A stretch of 64,000 nt of DNA. It comes from Turritopsis dohrnii (taxonomy: Eukaryota > Cnidaria > Hydrozoa > Anthoathecata > Oceaniidae). The stretch spans positions 1 to 64,000 of the forward strand of contig BQMF02000471.1 in NCBI GenBank assembly GCA_027922465.2. Reading direction: 5' to 3'. The translations under genes and the position numbers were made by a program. The notes beneath the pieces were generated by a model. That model had not been told where the DNA came from and searched no databases. It saw only the letters and a program-made list of their open reading frames with translations. Positions 8,610 to 17,976 of this stretch are shown here, piece after piece. The first letter of the stretch is position 1; each line of letters opens with the position of its first letter.

Positions 8610-8714
8610 TTTTATTTATTTATAAACAACGTTTATTTTAGCTCATTTTATTAATAAAATGACACGAGAAAAGTGACTTAAACGTTGTTTATTATCTTTA
8701 TATAAAGCATAAAC
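8610..8714. promoter_or_regulatory. Bidirectional promoter with nested palindromes
   Basis: A perfect 13-bp inverted repeat, TAAACAACGTTTA at 8623-8635 and its complement at 8679-8691, encloses a perfect 18-bp palindrome (CATTTTATTAATAAAATG, 8644-8661). TATA-like sequences face outward on both sides (TATAAATA toward the integrase, TATATAAA at about 8699 toward 8715). Near-symmetric layout between divergent genes fits coordinated expression. Confidence 0.55.
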
Positions 8715-8996
8715 ATGACTGACAAAACAGAATCAGATTACCAATCAATGACTCGTGACGCTTTACGAAAATTATGTGCGTCACGAAAAATAAAATATGT
8801 TTACCTAATGAACAAAGCTAAATTACTCGATGTACTTGAGAAAAATGATGAGGATCCATCTTATATTCTCGATCCTGATACGAAACAAACGGTTAATAAA
8901 TACTGTTTAAACTGGAAAAAAAATAACAGAGAAAAATATCTCAGCTCTCAAAAACGTTATAACGCTAAGAGAGAGAAGAGAGTTTACAAAAAATAA
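8715..8996 (+). CDS. SAP-like DNA-binding protein
   Basis: 93 residues, intact. Residues about 10-45 (MTRDALRKLCASRKIKY, then KAKLLDVLEKN) have the two-helix spacing and Leu pattern of a SAP domain, which binds AT-rich DNA. The C-terminal half is very basic (REKYLSSQKRYNAKREKR) and fits non-specific DNA contact. A second SAP-like segment forms the N-terminus of the polymerase gene 160 bp downstream, so the element codes for two such modules in a row. A stem-loop follows the stop codon by 15 bp. Confidence 0.6.
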   Translation: MTDKTESDYQSMTRDALRKLCASRKIKYVYLMNKAKLLDVLEKNDEDPSYILDPDTKQTVNKYCLNWKKNNREKYLSSQKRYNAKREKRVYKK

Positions 8997-9011
8997 ATAA
9001 ATTGACCTCGC

Positions 9012-9040
9012 TTTTGTTACTTAATCAATGAGTAACAAAA
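9012..9040. terminator. Stem-loop after the SAP-like gene
   Basis: A perfect 10-bp stem, TTTTGTTACT with AGTAACAAAA, and a 9-base loop. It shares the TTTGTTAC core with the stem-loop after the ATPase gene 6 kb away. Confidence 0.5.
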
Positions 9041-9153
9041 ATAGAACACAAAGGTTACGAATCTTTTGGATGAAAATTGAAAAAATGATAATGATAATTG
9101 AAAATTTTAAAAAGTGATTTAAAAGATATAATCGTGGTATTATATATTACAAC

Positions 9154-9354
9154 ATGACTACTAGAAATACTGTTGTTCAATTAAAAGCTATCGCGAGAGA
9201 GCGTGGCATACCCGGCTACTCAAGACTCAGAAAAGCTGAGTTGATCGAATTATTAGCAAACCCACCTGTCTGACCTATTCCAGCTCAAAGACCTGTACGG
9301 GTTAGACCTATTCCACCTCCAAGACCTGTTAGAATTATTCCTAACCAACAAGAC
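9154..9354 (+). pseudogene. SAP-like N-terminus of PolB, cut off by an in-frame TGA
   Basis: An ATG at 9154 is in the same frame as the polymerase ORF and reads MTTRNTVVQLKAIARERGIP followed by SRLRKAELIELLAN, a good SAP pattern. At 9271-9273 a TGA interrupts a Pro/Arg-rich linker in which PxPRP-type units repeat on both sides. TGA here is one C-to-T step from CGA (Arg), which the linker pattern predicts, and the C would be in a CpG. The most likely original gene therefore ran from 9154 to 13038. As given, translation from 9154 gives only 39 residues. Confidence 0.7.
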
Positions 9355-12300
9355 ATGGATATCTTCGAACAGCAAGAAATGGGAAAAAATAGACCTGTTG
9401 TGAAAAGCAAGTTGAATGAATGGAGAGATTGGTTAGTAAATCATGTACCTAAACCTATTCGTGAGAAAGTGAGTAGCGCTTTCAAAACGCTAAAAAATAA
9501 TATTCTTAGTCTCTACAAAAAGGATGAAGATGAGGTTATCAATCAGCGAGAGGATGAAAAAGCGTTTGTTCCTGTTGAAACAGCGTTTGATAATGCATAT
9601 AGGAGATATAGGATTAGTGGTGTGAGAGAAACGAGCATATTAAATGAGAGGGATAATGTCGATGCTTTTTTTGAAAAGGTTAAACCAATATTAATTGATA
9701 CGATAACGAGAGTACTTAATGATCTAAATTCGACAAAGATACAAACAACAACCTGGATTAGGTGGAGAAAGGAAGATTTAAGCGATCCTGAAGCGACAAT
9801 CTTTGTTGATAAAGCCTTTAATTCCAGAATGATTGAAGTTTTTCAAGAAAGTGACTTGAATCAAACGCTTGATGAGATGTTTGCTCATATGAAGACGCAG
9901 ATTGAAAACCCAAAGCTACCTAACTCTGGTTTTGTTATTGAAAGGATTTTGAATATTGATATTGACTTTCATAAGCTAAAATTAACGAGAGGCAGCTCTT
10001 ACTTACCTTTACCTAAGAATTTCAGTGGTAAGAAATCAGTGATCAATCCTAAAAATAAAGATGATGAAGAGTGTTTTAGATGGGCTATTATCGCTGCACT
10101 TAACCATGAACAGATTAAATATAATCCTGAACGAATCTCAAACCTCAAAAAGCATGATAACTATAATTGGGACGATTTATCTTTTCCAATGGCGTTAAAT
10201 AAAATAGATGTGTTTGAGAGAAGAAACCCTGATATCGCTGTGCATGTTTTAACAAAAGACGATAGAGATGGTATCTATGTGTGTCGAAAGTCGAGGCATC
10301 TTGATCGTGAGGAGACAGCTATTTTGTTTTTACTATGTGAAGAAGAGAAAAGACATTATATTGCTGTAAAGAACTTGAGCGGTGTTTTGAGTAAGGTCAA
10401 CTCGAAGCATGAACATAAAGAGCATTATTGTTTAAATTGTCTCTATGGTTTTTCAAGCGAGCGAGTTAGAGATGAACACTTTAAATATTGTATAAATAAT
10501 GATGTGGCTATGATTGAAATGCCTAAAGAAGGTAGCACCGTTAAATTTCATGATGGACAATATCAATTCAAGGTACCTTTTATGATGTATGCAGATTTTG
10601 AGTCTGTTCTCGTGAGGTGTGAAGATACGAGTAAGAAAGAACAAAATGAAGACGAATCTTTTATCGAAAAAGTAACTACTCACGTACCATCAGGTTTTTG
10701 TTGTTATTCTAAATTTGCGTATGGTAAAGTATCGAATCCTCTAAAACTGTATCGAGGTGAAGATTGTGTTGAGGTATTTGTTAATCATGTGGTAGAAGAG
10801 GTGAAAAGATTATACAACATGTTTCCTGAAAAAGAGATGGATCGTTTAACGAGACAGGAATGGACAAGCTTTTCGTGCGCTACAACATGTCATGTGTGTA
10901 TGAAAGAATTTGGTGGTGATGAAAACCTTAGGGTAAGAGATCACTGTCACTACACGGGGAAATATAGAGGAGCTGCTCATAAGAAATGCAACCTTCGATT
11001 CAAGATACCGTCATATATTCCTATAGCTTTCCACAATCTGAGCGGTTATGATGCTCATTTATTCATCAAAGAACTTGCGAGACAATATGGACATGAAACA
11101 TTGAGTGCAATCGCGGAAAACAAAGAAAAGTACATTTCATTTAGTCTAGATGTAAAGGTTGGTGAGTACACTAACAAAGATGGAGAAACTAAAGACAAAA
11201 AGATACAGTTGAGATTCATCGATTCTGCTAGATTTATGATGAGTAGTTTGGATAATCTATCAAAGAACTTGAGTGATGAACAGTGTAAGAACCTTCGAAA
11301 ATACTTCAAGGGTGATGATACTTTTAATCTGATGAGAAGAAAAGGAGTATACCCATATGAATACATGGATTCTTTCGAAAGATTTAATGAAACGGACCTA
11401 CCACCAAAAGAGGCCTTTTATAGTAAGTTAAATTTAACTGAAATAAACAAGAAAGACTATGAACATGCACAAAAGGTATGGAATATGATGAAAGAGAAAA
11501 CGCTTGGAAAATATCATGACCTTTACTTATTAACTGATGTGTTATTACTAACAGATGTGTTTGAGACTTTTAGAGAGACTTGTCTAGAGAATTATCAATT
11601 AGATCCTGCACATTTTTACACTGCTCCTGGTTTATCATGGCAGGCGTGTTTGAAACAAACGAGGATAGAGTTAGAATTGTTGAGCGATCTAGATATGTTT
11701 ATATTTATGGAGCAGGGAATTAGAGGAGGTCTTGTTCAAGCTGTTCAGAGATATGCTGAAGCAAATAATAAGTATATGGGAGATCGATATGATCCTGCTA
11801 AAGAGAGTAGTCATCTTCAATATTTGGATGCGAACAATCTTTATGGTTGGGCGATGACACAAAAGCTTCCGATAGGTAATTTCAAGTGGGATGATCCTAA
11901 TAAATTTACATCTGAAAGGATTAGTGAGTTGGTTGAAGAAAATGGTGACAAGGGTTATATATTAGAGGTTGATGTTAAATATCCTATAGAACTTCATGAC
12001 TTGCATAACGATCTTCCATTTATGCCTGAAAGGAAAAAGATTAATAAAGTAGAAAAACTTATTCCGTGTTTATCAGATAAGAAGAATTATATTACGCATA
12101 TTAGAGCTCTTGCTCAGGCTTTGAAACACGGGTTGATTCTAGAAAAGGTTCATAGAGTAGTAGAATTTGATCAAATCGCTTGGATGAAACCATACATTGA
12201 TTTTAATACGCAATTAAGAACACGAGCCAAAAACGAGTTCGAAAAAGATTTTTTCAAGTTGATGAATTGTTCAGTTTTTGGAAAGACAATGGAAAATATT

Positions 12301-13038
12301 AGAAAACACAAAGATATAAAGTTGGTTACGCGTAAACAGCAATATGAAAAATTAGTTATGAAACCAAACTTCAAGTCGGCCACTTATTTTAGTGAATCGT
12401 TAATGGGAGTAGAGATGGGTAAGATAAAGGTTGTTTTAAATAAACCGATTTATATGGGACCAGCTATCTTAGATTTGAGTAAGATAGTAATGTACGAGTT
12501 TCATTATGACTATATGAAGCCGAAATATAGAGATAATCTTAAATTATTATATATGGATACGGATTCGTTAGTCTATCATATTAGAACTGATGACTTTTAT
12601 AAGGATATCGCTGATGATGTAGAAAAGAGATTTGATACGAGTGGATATAGTGTTGAAGATGGAAGACCTTTACCAATTGGAAAGAATAAGAAAGTTCTTA
12701 AATTAATGAAGGATGAGTTGGGAGGAAAAATCATGATGGCGTTTATAGCGTTGAGAGCAAAGACTTATGCGTATAAGCAAATCGATGAAAAAGAAGGTAA
12801 GAGATGCAAAGGAGTAAAGAAATGTGTTGTTAAAAAGACGATTGGGTTTGATGACTACAAAGAGTGTTTATTCAAAAATAAGAATGTCTACAGAGAACAA
12901 ATGATTATTAGATCGATTAAACATGATGTATATACAATAAATCAAAATAAATTGGCTCTTAATGCGGATGATGATAAACGAATAATTTTAGATGATGGAA
13001 TTACAACATTAGCCAGAGGACATTATAAACATATATAA
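9355..13038 (+). CDS. Protein-primed family B DNA polymerase
   Basis: 1227 residues without interruption. After a helical N-terminus comes a cysteine-type zinc finger (HYCLNCLYGF), then the 3'-5' exonuclease: ExoI YADFES (about residue 412), a Cys/His cluster (CHVCMKEF, DHCHYTGKYRGAAH) at 510-545, ExoII FHNLSGYDAH (about 560) and ExoIII near YLLTDVLLLTDVF. Polymerase motifs follow: A in YLDANNLYGWAM (about 822), B in KLMNCSVFGKTMEN (about 967) and C in YMDTDS (1066-1071), then a KTY motif (RAKTYAY). All catalytic acidic residues are present. This is the element's replicase, expected to start from a terminal protein. The ATG at 9355 is likely internal, because the same frame extends upstream to 9154. 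Confidence 0.95.
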   Translation: MDIFEQQEMGKNRPVVKSKLNEWRDWLVNHVPKPIREKVSSAFKTLKNNILSLYKKDEDEVINQREDEKAFVPVETAFDNAYRRYRISGVRETSILNERDNVDAFFEKVKPILIDTITRVLNDLNSTKIQTTTWIRWRKEDLSDPEATIFVDKAFNSRMIEVFQESDLNQTLDEMFAHMKTQIENPKLPNSGFVIERILNIDIDFHKLKLTRGSSYLPLPKNFSGKKSVINPKNKDDEECFRWAIIAALNHEQIKYNPERISNLKKHDNYNWDDLSFPMALNKIDVFERRNPDIAVHVLTKDDRDGIYVCRKSRHLDREETAILFLLCEEEKRHYIAVKNLSGVLSKVNSKHEHKEHYCLNCLYGFSSERVRDEHFKYCINNDVAMIEMPKEGSTVKFHDGQYQFKVPFMMYADFESVLVRCEDTSKKEQNEDESFIEKVTTHVPSGFCCYSKFAYGKVSNPLKLYRGEDCVEVFVNHVVEEVKRLYNMFPEKEMDRLTRQEWTSFSCATTCHVCMKEFGGDENLRVRDHCHYTGKYRGAAHKKCNLRFKIPSYIPIAFHNLSGYDAHLFIKELARQYGHETLSAIAENKEKYISFSLDVKVGEYTNKDGETKDKKIQLRFIDSARFMMSSLDNLSKNLSDEQCKNLRKYFKGDDTFNLMRRKGVYPYEYMDSFERFNETDLPPKEAFYSKLNLTEINKKDYEHAQKVWNMMKEKTLGKYHDLYLLTDVLLLTDVFETFRETCLENYQLDPAHFYTAPGLSWQACLKQTRIELELLSDLDMFIFMEQGIRGGLVQAVQRYAEANNKYMGDRYDPAKESSHLQYLDANNLYGWAMTQKLPIGNFKWDDPNKFTSERISELVEENGDKGYILEVDVKYPIELHDLHNDLPFMPERKKINKVEKLIPCLSDKKNYITHIRALAQALKHGLILEKVHRVVEFDQIAWMKPYIDFNTQLRTRAKNEFEKDFFKLMNCSVFGKTMENIRKHKDIKLVTRKQQYEKLVMKPNFKSATYFSESLMGVEMGKIKVVLNKPIYMGPAILDLSKIVMYEFHYDYMKPKYRDNLKLLYMDTDSLVYHIRTDDFYKDIADDVEKRFDTSGYSVEDGRPLPIGKNKKVLKLMKDELGGKIMMAFIALRAKTYAYKQIDEKEGKRCKGVKKCVVKKTIGFDDYKECLFKNKNVYREQMIIRSIKHDVYTINQNKLALNADDDKRIILDDGITTLARGHYKHI

Positions 13039-13654
13039 GACAACAAATAGGTAAGAGGTAAAAAAAAACAAACAAAATAAAAACAAGATAAACGAATTAT
13101 ACATGATACCTATTGACTTTGAAGATCTTTTTGACTGCATCGATGATCTGTGTGTGTCTGTGTCTGTGTGTTATATGTATTGTTAGCTCATTTATGTTAT
13201 AAAGTTAAAACTGCTACAAACTGCTTTTTACTACAATCGGGTATTTCCCCATGGACATTTTTTATGAGATATTTAATTGTTTACATTTATGAGTAATTTG
13301 TGGTTATAATAATAGAAACTGGTTACGTAATCAAAATAACACGTTTCATAACGCGATACGAGTTATGAAAACAAAGGTCTTATATGATGATAATATTAGC
13401 TATAGTAGGGAAATTCCCGAAATCATATGATTTCCATGTGTTAATATTTTATGTTTATGATGACGTCACAGTTTTGCCCTATAATCGGCACTTTCCTATC
13501 TCTGCTTGCAAAAATTAATCCACGCAAAACAAATCCCCTTCAGGTATGACTTTTTTATTTTTTAACTCTATGGCATGATCTTCATTCCAACTATGGTCCT
13601 CTAGGTCCTCTATGGTCCTTTTTTACTCTAGAGATGAACATTATCAAACATCCG
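13039..13654. other. AT-rich sequence at the right side of the Polinton
   Basis: No credible gene. A (TG)-rich run (TGTGTGTCTGTGTCTG) lies at about 13,150-13,170, and a CRE-like palindrome TGACGTCA at about 13,460. The Polinton's right terminal repeat should lie in the first part but cannot be recognised without its left partner. Confidence 0.5.
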
Positions 13655-14010
13655 GGTAAAAAATGTTTTCACCAGTTTTGATCAATTTCAGCTGAACCGA
13701 AAAACAGGCTTAAATATTATACGCGCTGTGTATCCGCTATTTTCACTCTCTAAAATAAATTGCATGTTGTGTTAAATATTTCACTTGTTTTGATTTTAGA
13801 AATGACGTTTCAAAAAATGGCTTTAAAAATTTTAATCACGGAACGATGTTGAGAAAGTACATCCAACTGATCTGAAAAATACAGTAACCGTTACCGAGAT
13901 GTCGGCGATCAAACAGATGTCTTCCGAAAAGCGCCTTGCACGATTTGAGATGCAATGCAATGTAACGTCAAAATAAAAAAAAGTACTCCTTACCCTTTTA
14001 ATCAAAAACT
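13655..14010 (-). mobile_element. Diverged Helitron remnant related to the one at 31.7-33.6 kb
   Basis: Read on the minus strand it repeats, with many changes, the order of blocks seen in the 31,652-33,565 element: a GACGT stretch, CATTGCATTGCATC, ATCTC..TAACGGTT, TTTTTCAGATCAGTTGG and a GGT(G/A)AAAA..TTTTTACCCGG end. No clean CTAG terminus remains. Confidence 0.5.
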
Positions 14011-14843
14011 CTGTAGGTATTCCAGATAAAGCATTTTTCATTATCAACACTGCACATCATAAACATCTTTTTACTCAGAAGATCTGAAACACATAAAAAA
14101 TACTCATATTAATCCTTTCACGATACGAAATAGAAACAAGATTCGCAAAAATGCGACTATATATTTCCCCTAAATTTTGTCAATTATTGTACGCATTGAT
14201 AACCATAAGAAAATGTATCATTAAATATTACAATGATATAACTCATGAGACTGAATCTCAGATAAAAAATGTCCACAGCGTAGTATTGAATCTAATACCA
14301 GAAAAGAACTTATTTTGAACTTATTCTGAAATGAAAATGTTCGTGGTAAAAAACGATAAATTTTTGCGGAGAAGTTAAAAAGTAACTGTGAAGTTACTAT
14401 GGGCATAGGTAAAAACTATGACTGAAATTACTTAACATTTCCCCTTAAGCAACTGAATATTAGCAACCACATCATTGTGTAAAACAATTCTGTCATAATA
14501 AATCTTTATTCTTGCTCTTGACAAGTCCTTTATCCTTTATGCCATAAAATCAAAGGAAACAATGTTATTCAAAATAACAATTGCTTTTTGTAATTCGGAT
14601 AAAACTTGAACATACAATCAAATTTGTATACAGGTTTACAAAAGAAGAAAAGAAAACCTAATGCCAATACTACTAATATGTAATATTGAAAATACTTTGA
14701 GATATAAGCAAATAACTATCAAAGGCAATCAGAACCCAATCCATGCTAACAATATATTATGTGTAAAGAAAGAAGAGTATTTTCAAAAAAAAGAAGGACC
14801 TAAAATGACAATTTATAAAATTAAATTCAAGTACACTCTTTAT
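14011..14843. other. AT-rich sequence without recognisable genes
   Basis: Short ORFs only, none with a recognisable motif or protein-like composition. Confidence 0.5.
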
Positions 14844-15254
14844 TTATAAGAACCAGTAAAATCTGACATGAGGCTAGCTGTTCTTATTTTTGAGACTTTT
14901 CCAGCCTGAATATGAAAATAATAAACTTCGAAACTATTTACGACTGCTTGAGAAAAAATTCACATCTTGAACAGTTCTTATTTTACACGAAAATTCAGGC
15001 TCAGGCTGCTCTTGATTTTTGGAACAGTGACTTGAGTCTCAGGTTGTTCTTAATGTTGTTCTTATTTTTGGCTAAATCCGAGGCTTGTGTTCTTATAAAA
15101 CTGTTCTTACAAAACAAACCATGTATATATTCAGAATAAACATGTCTTTTTCAAAAAAATATGTTCCCACACATTATTTATTATGTGATAAAGAGATCTT
15201 TATTGCAAATCCCAAATGAAAAAAACAGATTTCGGTTGTGAAAATATAAATTTG

Positions 15255-15272
15255 TAAGAATTAATACTACAT
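15255..15272 (+). repeat. Target-site duplication, left copy (18 bp)
   Basis: TAAGAATTAATACTACAT, identical to 17,959-17,976. It marks the left border of the inverted PLE insertion. Confidence 0.85.
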
Positions 15273-15488
15273 TAAAATATAAAATTATCTTTCAAATCAT
15301 AAAACTAAAAAACTAAAATGAGTACATAACTCCGAGTTTCGTGCTTGTGCACTCGTCAAATGTACAAGAATACTGTTAAAAAATCCTACATCTAAAAACG
15401 TTGAAAAAAGCAATTAAAAATGACGTAATCTGGAATCAATGGTTAAAAATAATTGGTTAAAACAATTCAATTGTTGAAATAATTCAAG

Positions 15489-16690
15489 CTAGTCCGGAGG
15501 GACTGCTTTATAGTTTTTTAAAATAAACTTGTTGCTATGGCGACATTTAGAGATCAGTTCTGACCTTTTGTTGACTAAATCGAGCTTTGATGTTATAATG
15601 TGGTATTTTTCGGTGAGGCAAAGGTCACATCGTTTCGATCCATTGTTATATGCACGGCCATGGTCGATAATTTCCCATGAGAGGGCTGGCGATATGTTTT
15701 TGTCCTGCAGGTTCCAGACATGGTTGGCGAGCTCGGAGGATTTTCTTTTCTCCTCATTTCTGAACGTGTGACAATGACCATACCATCGGTTTTTGAAAGT
15801 GTTGGCTGTCAACCCAATGTAGTGCTTTCCTGCGTCATTATTCGATACTTGTATCTTGCATTTGTAAATTACTTCTTTATCAAGACAATTTCCATTCAAC
15901 GGACAATTGTTCTTTTTTTGGCAGTTACACTTTTTCTCGTTTTTTGCGACAGGTGTCGTGTCTTTTTTGTTCAATATCTTTTTGTTGTGGCCGGATATGA
16001 TACTCGACATGTTAGGGAGGCAGCTGTAACTGACTTTTAAGTTATTTCTATTGAAGAGCTTGTGAAACCTATGTTTTTTCGGAAAGTTTTTACTCACGAT
16101 TTGCAGGAATTTTTTGGCGACATTGGTTTTCACATTTGTACTGTAAGGTGGATTGAACCATATTATTTTACGGGATCTAGTTCGGTTCGGTTTACTCTTT
16201 TTTTCAGTAAATGTCAATTTTTCATGGTATCCGCTGGCTTGAAGGGCCTCGTTATATAATGGGGCTGCTCGATCGAAAATATCTTTGCTCGATGAAATAC
16301 TGCTAATCCTTTCTGATATCATTGATGGTATACGTTTAATGATGTTTGGTGGGTGGTTTGATTGTACATGGATATAGACAGGTTTGCTATTTGGTTTGTT
16401 GAAAGGTGTGTACGAACCATTAGTAAGGTTAAAGGTGACATCTAAGAAGTTTACAATTTTTAGGTTGGTCTCGATGGTGATTTTTAGATTGAATTCCTCT
16501 TTGAAAAGATTAATGAAGTCTTTTCTTATTCTATCTGACCCAGGGCCGCTTATGTTGTTGAAGCAGCACAAACCGTCATCTCTGTACAGACCGTTCGTTT
16601 CTACATCATATTTTTTTCCTAAACAGTAGAGTATATACAGTCCAACCAGCTCACACAGTTCCGCACCGTCAAAACTGCCCATGGTTACAT
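15489..16690 (-). CDS. PLE protein, RT C-terminal part plus linker and GIY-YIG endonuclease (5' truncated)
   Basis: The open frame gives about 400 residues and begins inside the RT: MGSFDGAELCELVG (RT motif B-like), GLYRDDGL (motif C, catalytic DD), then FLDVTFNLTNGSY and a basic linker. A cysteine cluster CNCQKKNNCPLNGNC precedes the GIY-YIG domain: KHYIGLTANTFKNRWYGH, then SELANHVW, SWEIIDHG and a CDLCLTEKY finger. It ends in SKCRHSNKFIL. The upstream RT fingers are missing, so the copy is dead as an autonomous element, though the frame is clean. The same family occurs decayed at 34.2-35.7 kb. Confidence 0.88.
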
Positions 16691-16700
16691 CAAAATCAAC

Positions 16701-17676
16701 CTAAAAATTGTAAACTTCTTAGATGTCACCTTTAACCTTACTAATGGTTCGTACACACCTTTCAACAAACCAAATAGCAAACCTGTCTATATCCATGTAC
16801 AATCAAACCACCCACCAAACATCATTAAACGTATACCATCAATGATATCAGAAAGGATTAGCAGTATTTCATCGAGCAAAGATATTTTCGATCGAGCAGC
16901 CCCATTATATAACGAGGCCCTTCAAGCCAGCGGATACCATGAAAAATTGACATTTACTGAAAAAAAGAGTAAACCGAACCGAACTAGATCCCGTAAAATA
17001 ATATGGTTCAATCCACCTTACAGTACAAATGTGAAAACCAATGTCGCCAAAAAATTCCTGCAAATCGTGAGTAAAAACTTTCCGAAAAAACATAGGTTTC
17101 ACAAGCTCTTCAATAGAAATAACTTAAAAGTCAGTTACAGCTGCCTCCCTAACATGTCGAGTATCATATCCGGCCACAACAAAAAGATATTGAACAAAAA
17201 AGACACGACACCTGTCGCAAAAAAACGAGAAAAAGTGTAACTGCCAAAAAAAGAACAATTGTCCGTTGAATGGAAATTGTCTTGATAAAGAAGTAATTTA
17301 CAAATGCAAGATACAAGTATCGAATAATGACGCAGGAAAGCACTACATTGGGTTGACAGCCAACACTTTCAAAAACCGATGGTATGGTCATTGTCACACG
17401 TTCAGAAATGAGGAGAAAAGAAAATCCTCCGAGCTCACCAACCATGTCTGGAACCTGCAGGACAAAAACATATCGCCAGCCCTCTCATGGGAAATTATCG
17501 ACCATGGCCGTGCATATAACAATGGATCGAAACGATGTGACCTTTGCCTCACCGAAAAATACCACATTATAACATCAAAGCTCGATTTAGTCAACAAAAG
17601 GTCAGAACTGATCTCTAAATGTCGCCATAGCAACAAGTTTATTTTAAAAAACTATAAAGCAGTCCCTCCGGACTAG
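16701..17676 (+). pseudogene. Second arm of the PLE: linker and GIY-YIG endonuclease
   Basis: The plus-strand copy starts at KIVNFLDVTFNL and repeats the left-arm protein to its end. A single extra A in a run near 17,220 shifts the frame after PVAKK, dividing it into open pieces 16,842-17,240 and 17,266-17,676. Apart from that indel I see one amino-acid change (SELANH to SELTNH). The GIY-YIG piece keeps KHYIGLT and CDLCLTEKY. Confidence 0.85.
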
Positions 17677-17958
17677 CTTGAATTATTTCAACAATTGAAT
17701 TGTTTTAACCAATTATTTTTAACCATTGATTCCAGATTACGTCATTTTTAATTGCTTTTTTCAACGTTTTTAGATGTAGGATTTTTTAACAGTATTCTTG
17801 TACATTTGACGAGTGCACAAGCACGAAACTCGGAGTTATGTACTCATTTTAGTTTTTTAGTTTTATGATTTGAAAGATAATTTTATATTTTAATGTACTT
17901 TGCTCTGGTCTTTTACCTTACCATTGAGCACTCTGCAAACATTGGTTCAACATTGAAA

Positions 17959-17976
17959 TAAGAATTAATACTACAT
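17959..17976 (+). repeat. Target-site duplication, right copy (18 bp)
   Basis: Identical to 15,255-15,272, in the same orientation, directly after the last PLE base. Confidence 0.85.

Larger units (their letters stand above)
1..13100. mobile_element. Polinton/Maverick element, left end outside window, right end not defined
   Basis: Seen: a cluster of protein-primed PolB, D35E integrase, A32-type ATPase, double-jelly-roll capsid protein and a minor capsid remnant, interspersed with small membrane proteins. This set defines Polintons (Mavericks), virus-like transposons that copy themselves with their own polymerase. Genes are packed with gaps under 120 bp except for a 675-bp repeat block after the ATPase. 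The cysteine protease usual in the family is not seen and may lie to the left. Terminal inverted repeats cannot be matched because the left end is missing; the right boundary after about 13,100 is an estimate. The capsid half is frameshifted; the integrase/polymerase half is nearly clean. Confidence 0.93.
15273..17958. mobile_element. Penelope-like element inserted as a head-to-head inverted dimer
   Basis: Two partial copies of one PLE face away from each other from a junction near 16,700: the left arm reads on minus (16,700 to 15,273), the right arm on plus (16,701 to about 17,895). About 63 bp of 3' sequence absent from the left arm follow the right arm. Both arms carry their 3' ends outward, and an 18-bp target duplication encloses the whole. 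The right arm lacks about 240 bp of the 5' part present in the left. Where they overlap they are nearly identical, so the event is recent. Confidence 0.88.

Noticed and set aside
9271..9273. TGA read as tryptophan or selenocysteine
   Set aside because: Other long ORFs here do not use in-frame TGA, no SECIS-like element was seen, and the Pro/Arg context predicts Arg.
15529..16629. Plus-strand ORFs opposite the left PLE arm
   Set aside because: Antisense of the PLE protein; the same peptides recur on minus in the right arm, as the inverted repeat predicts.
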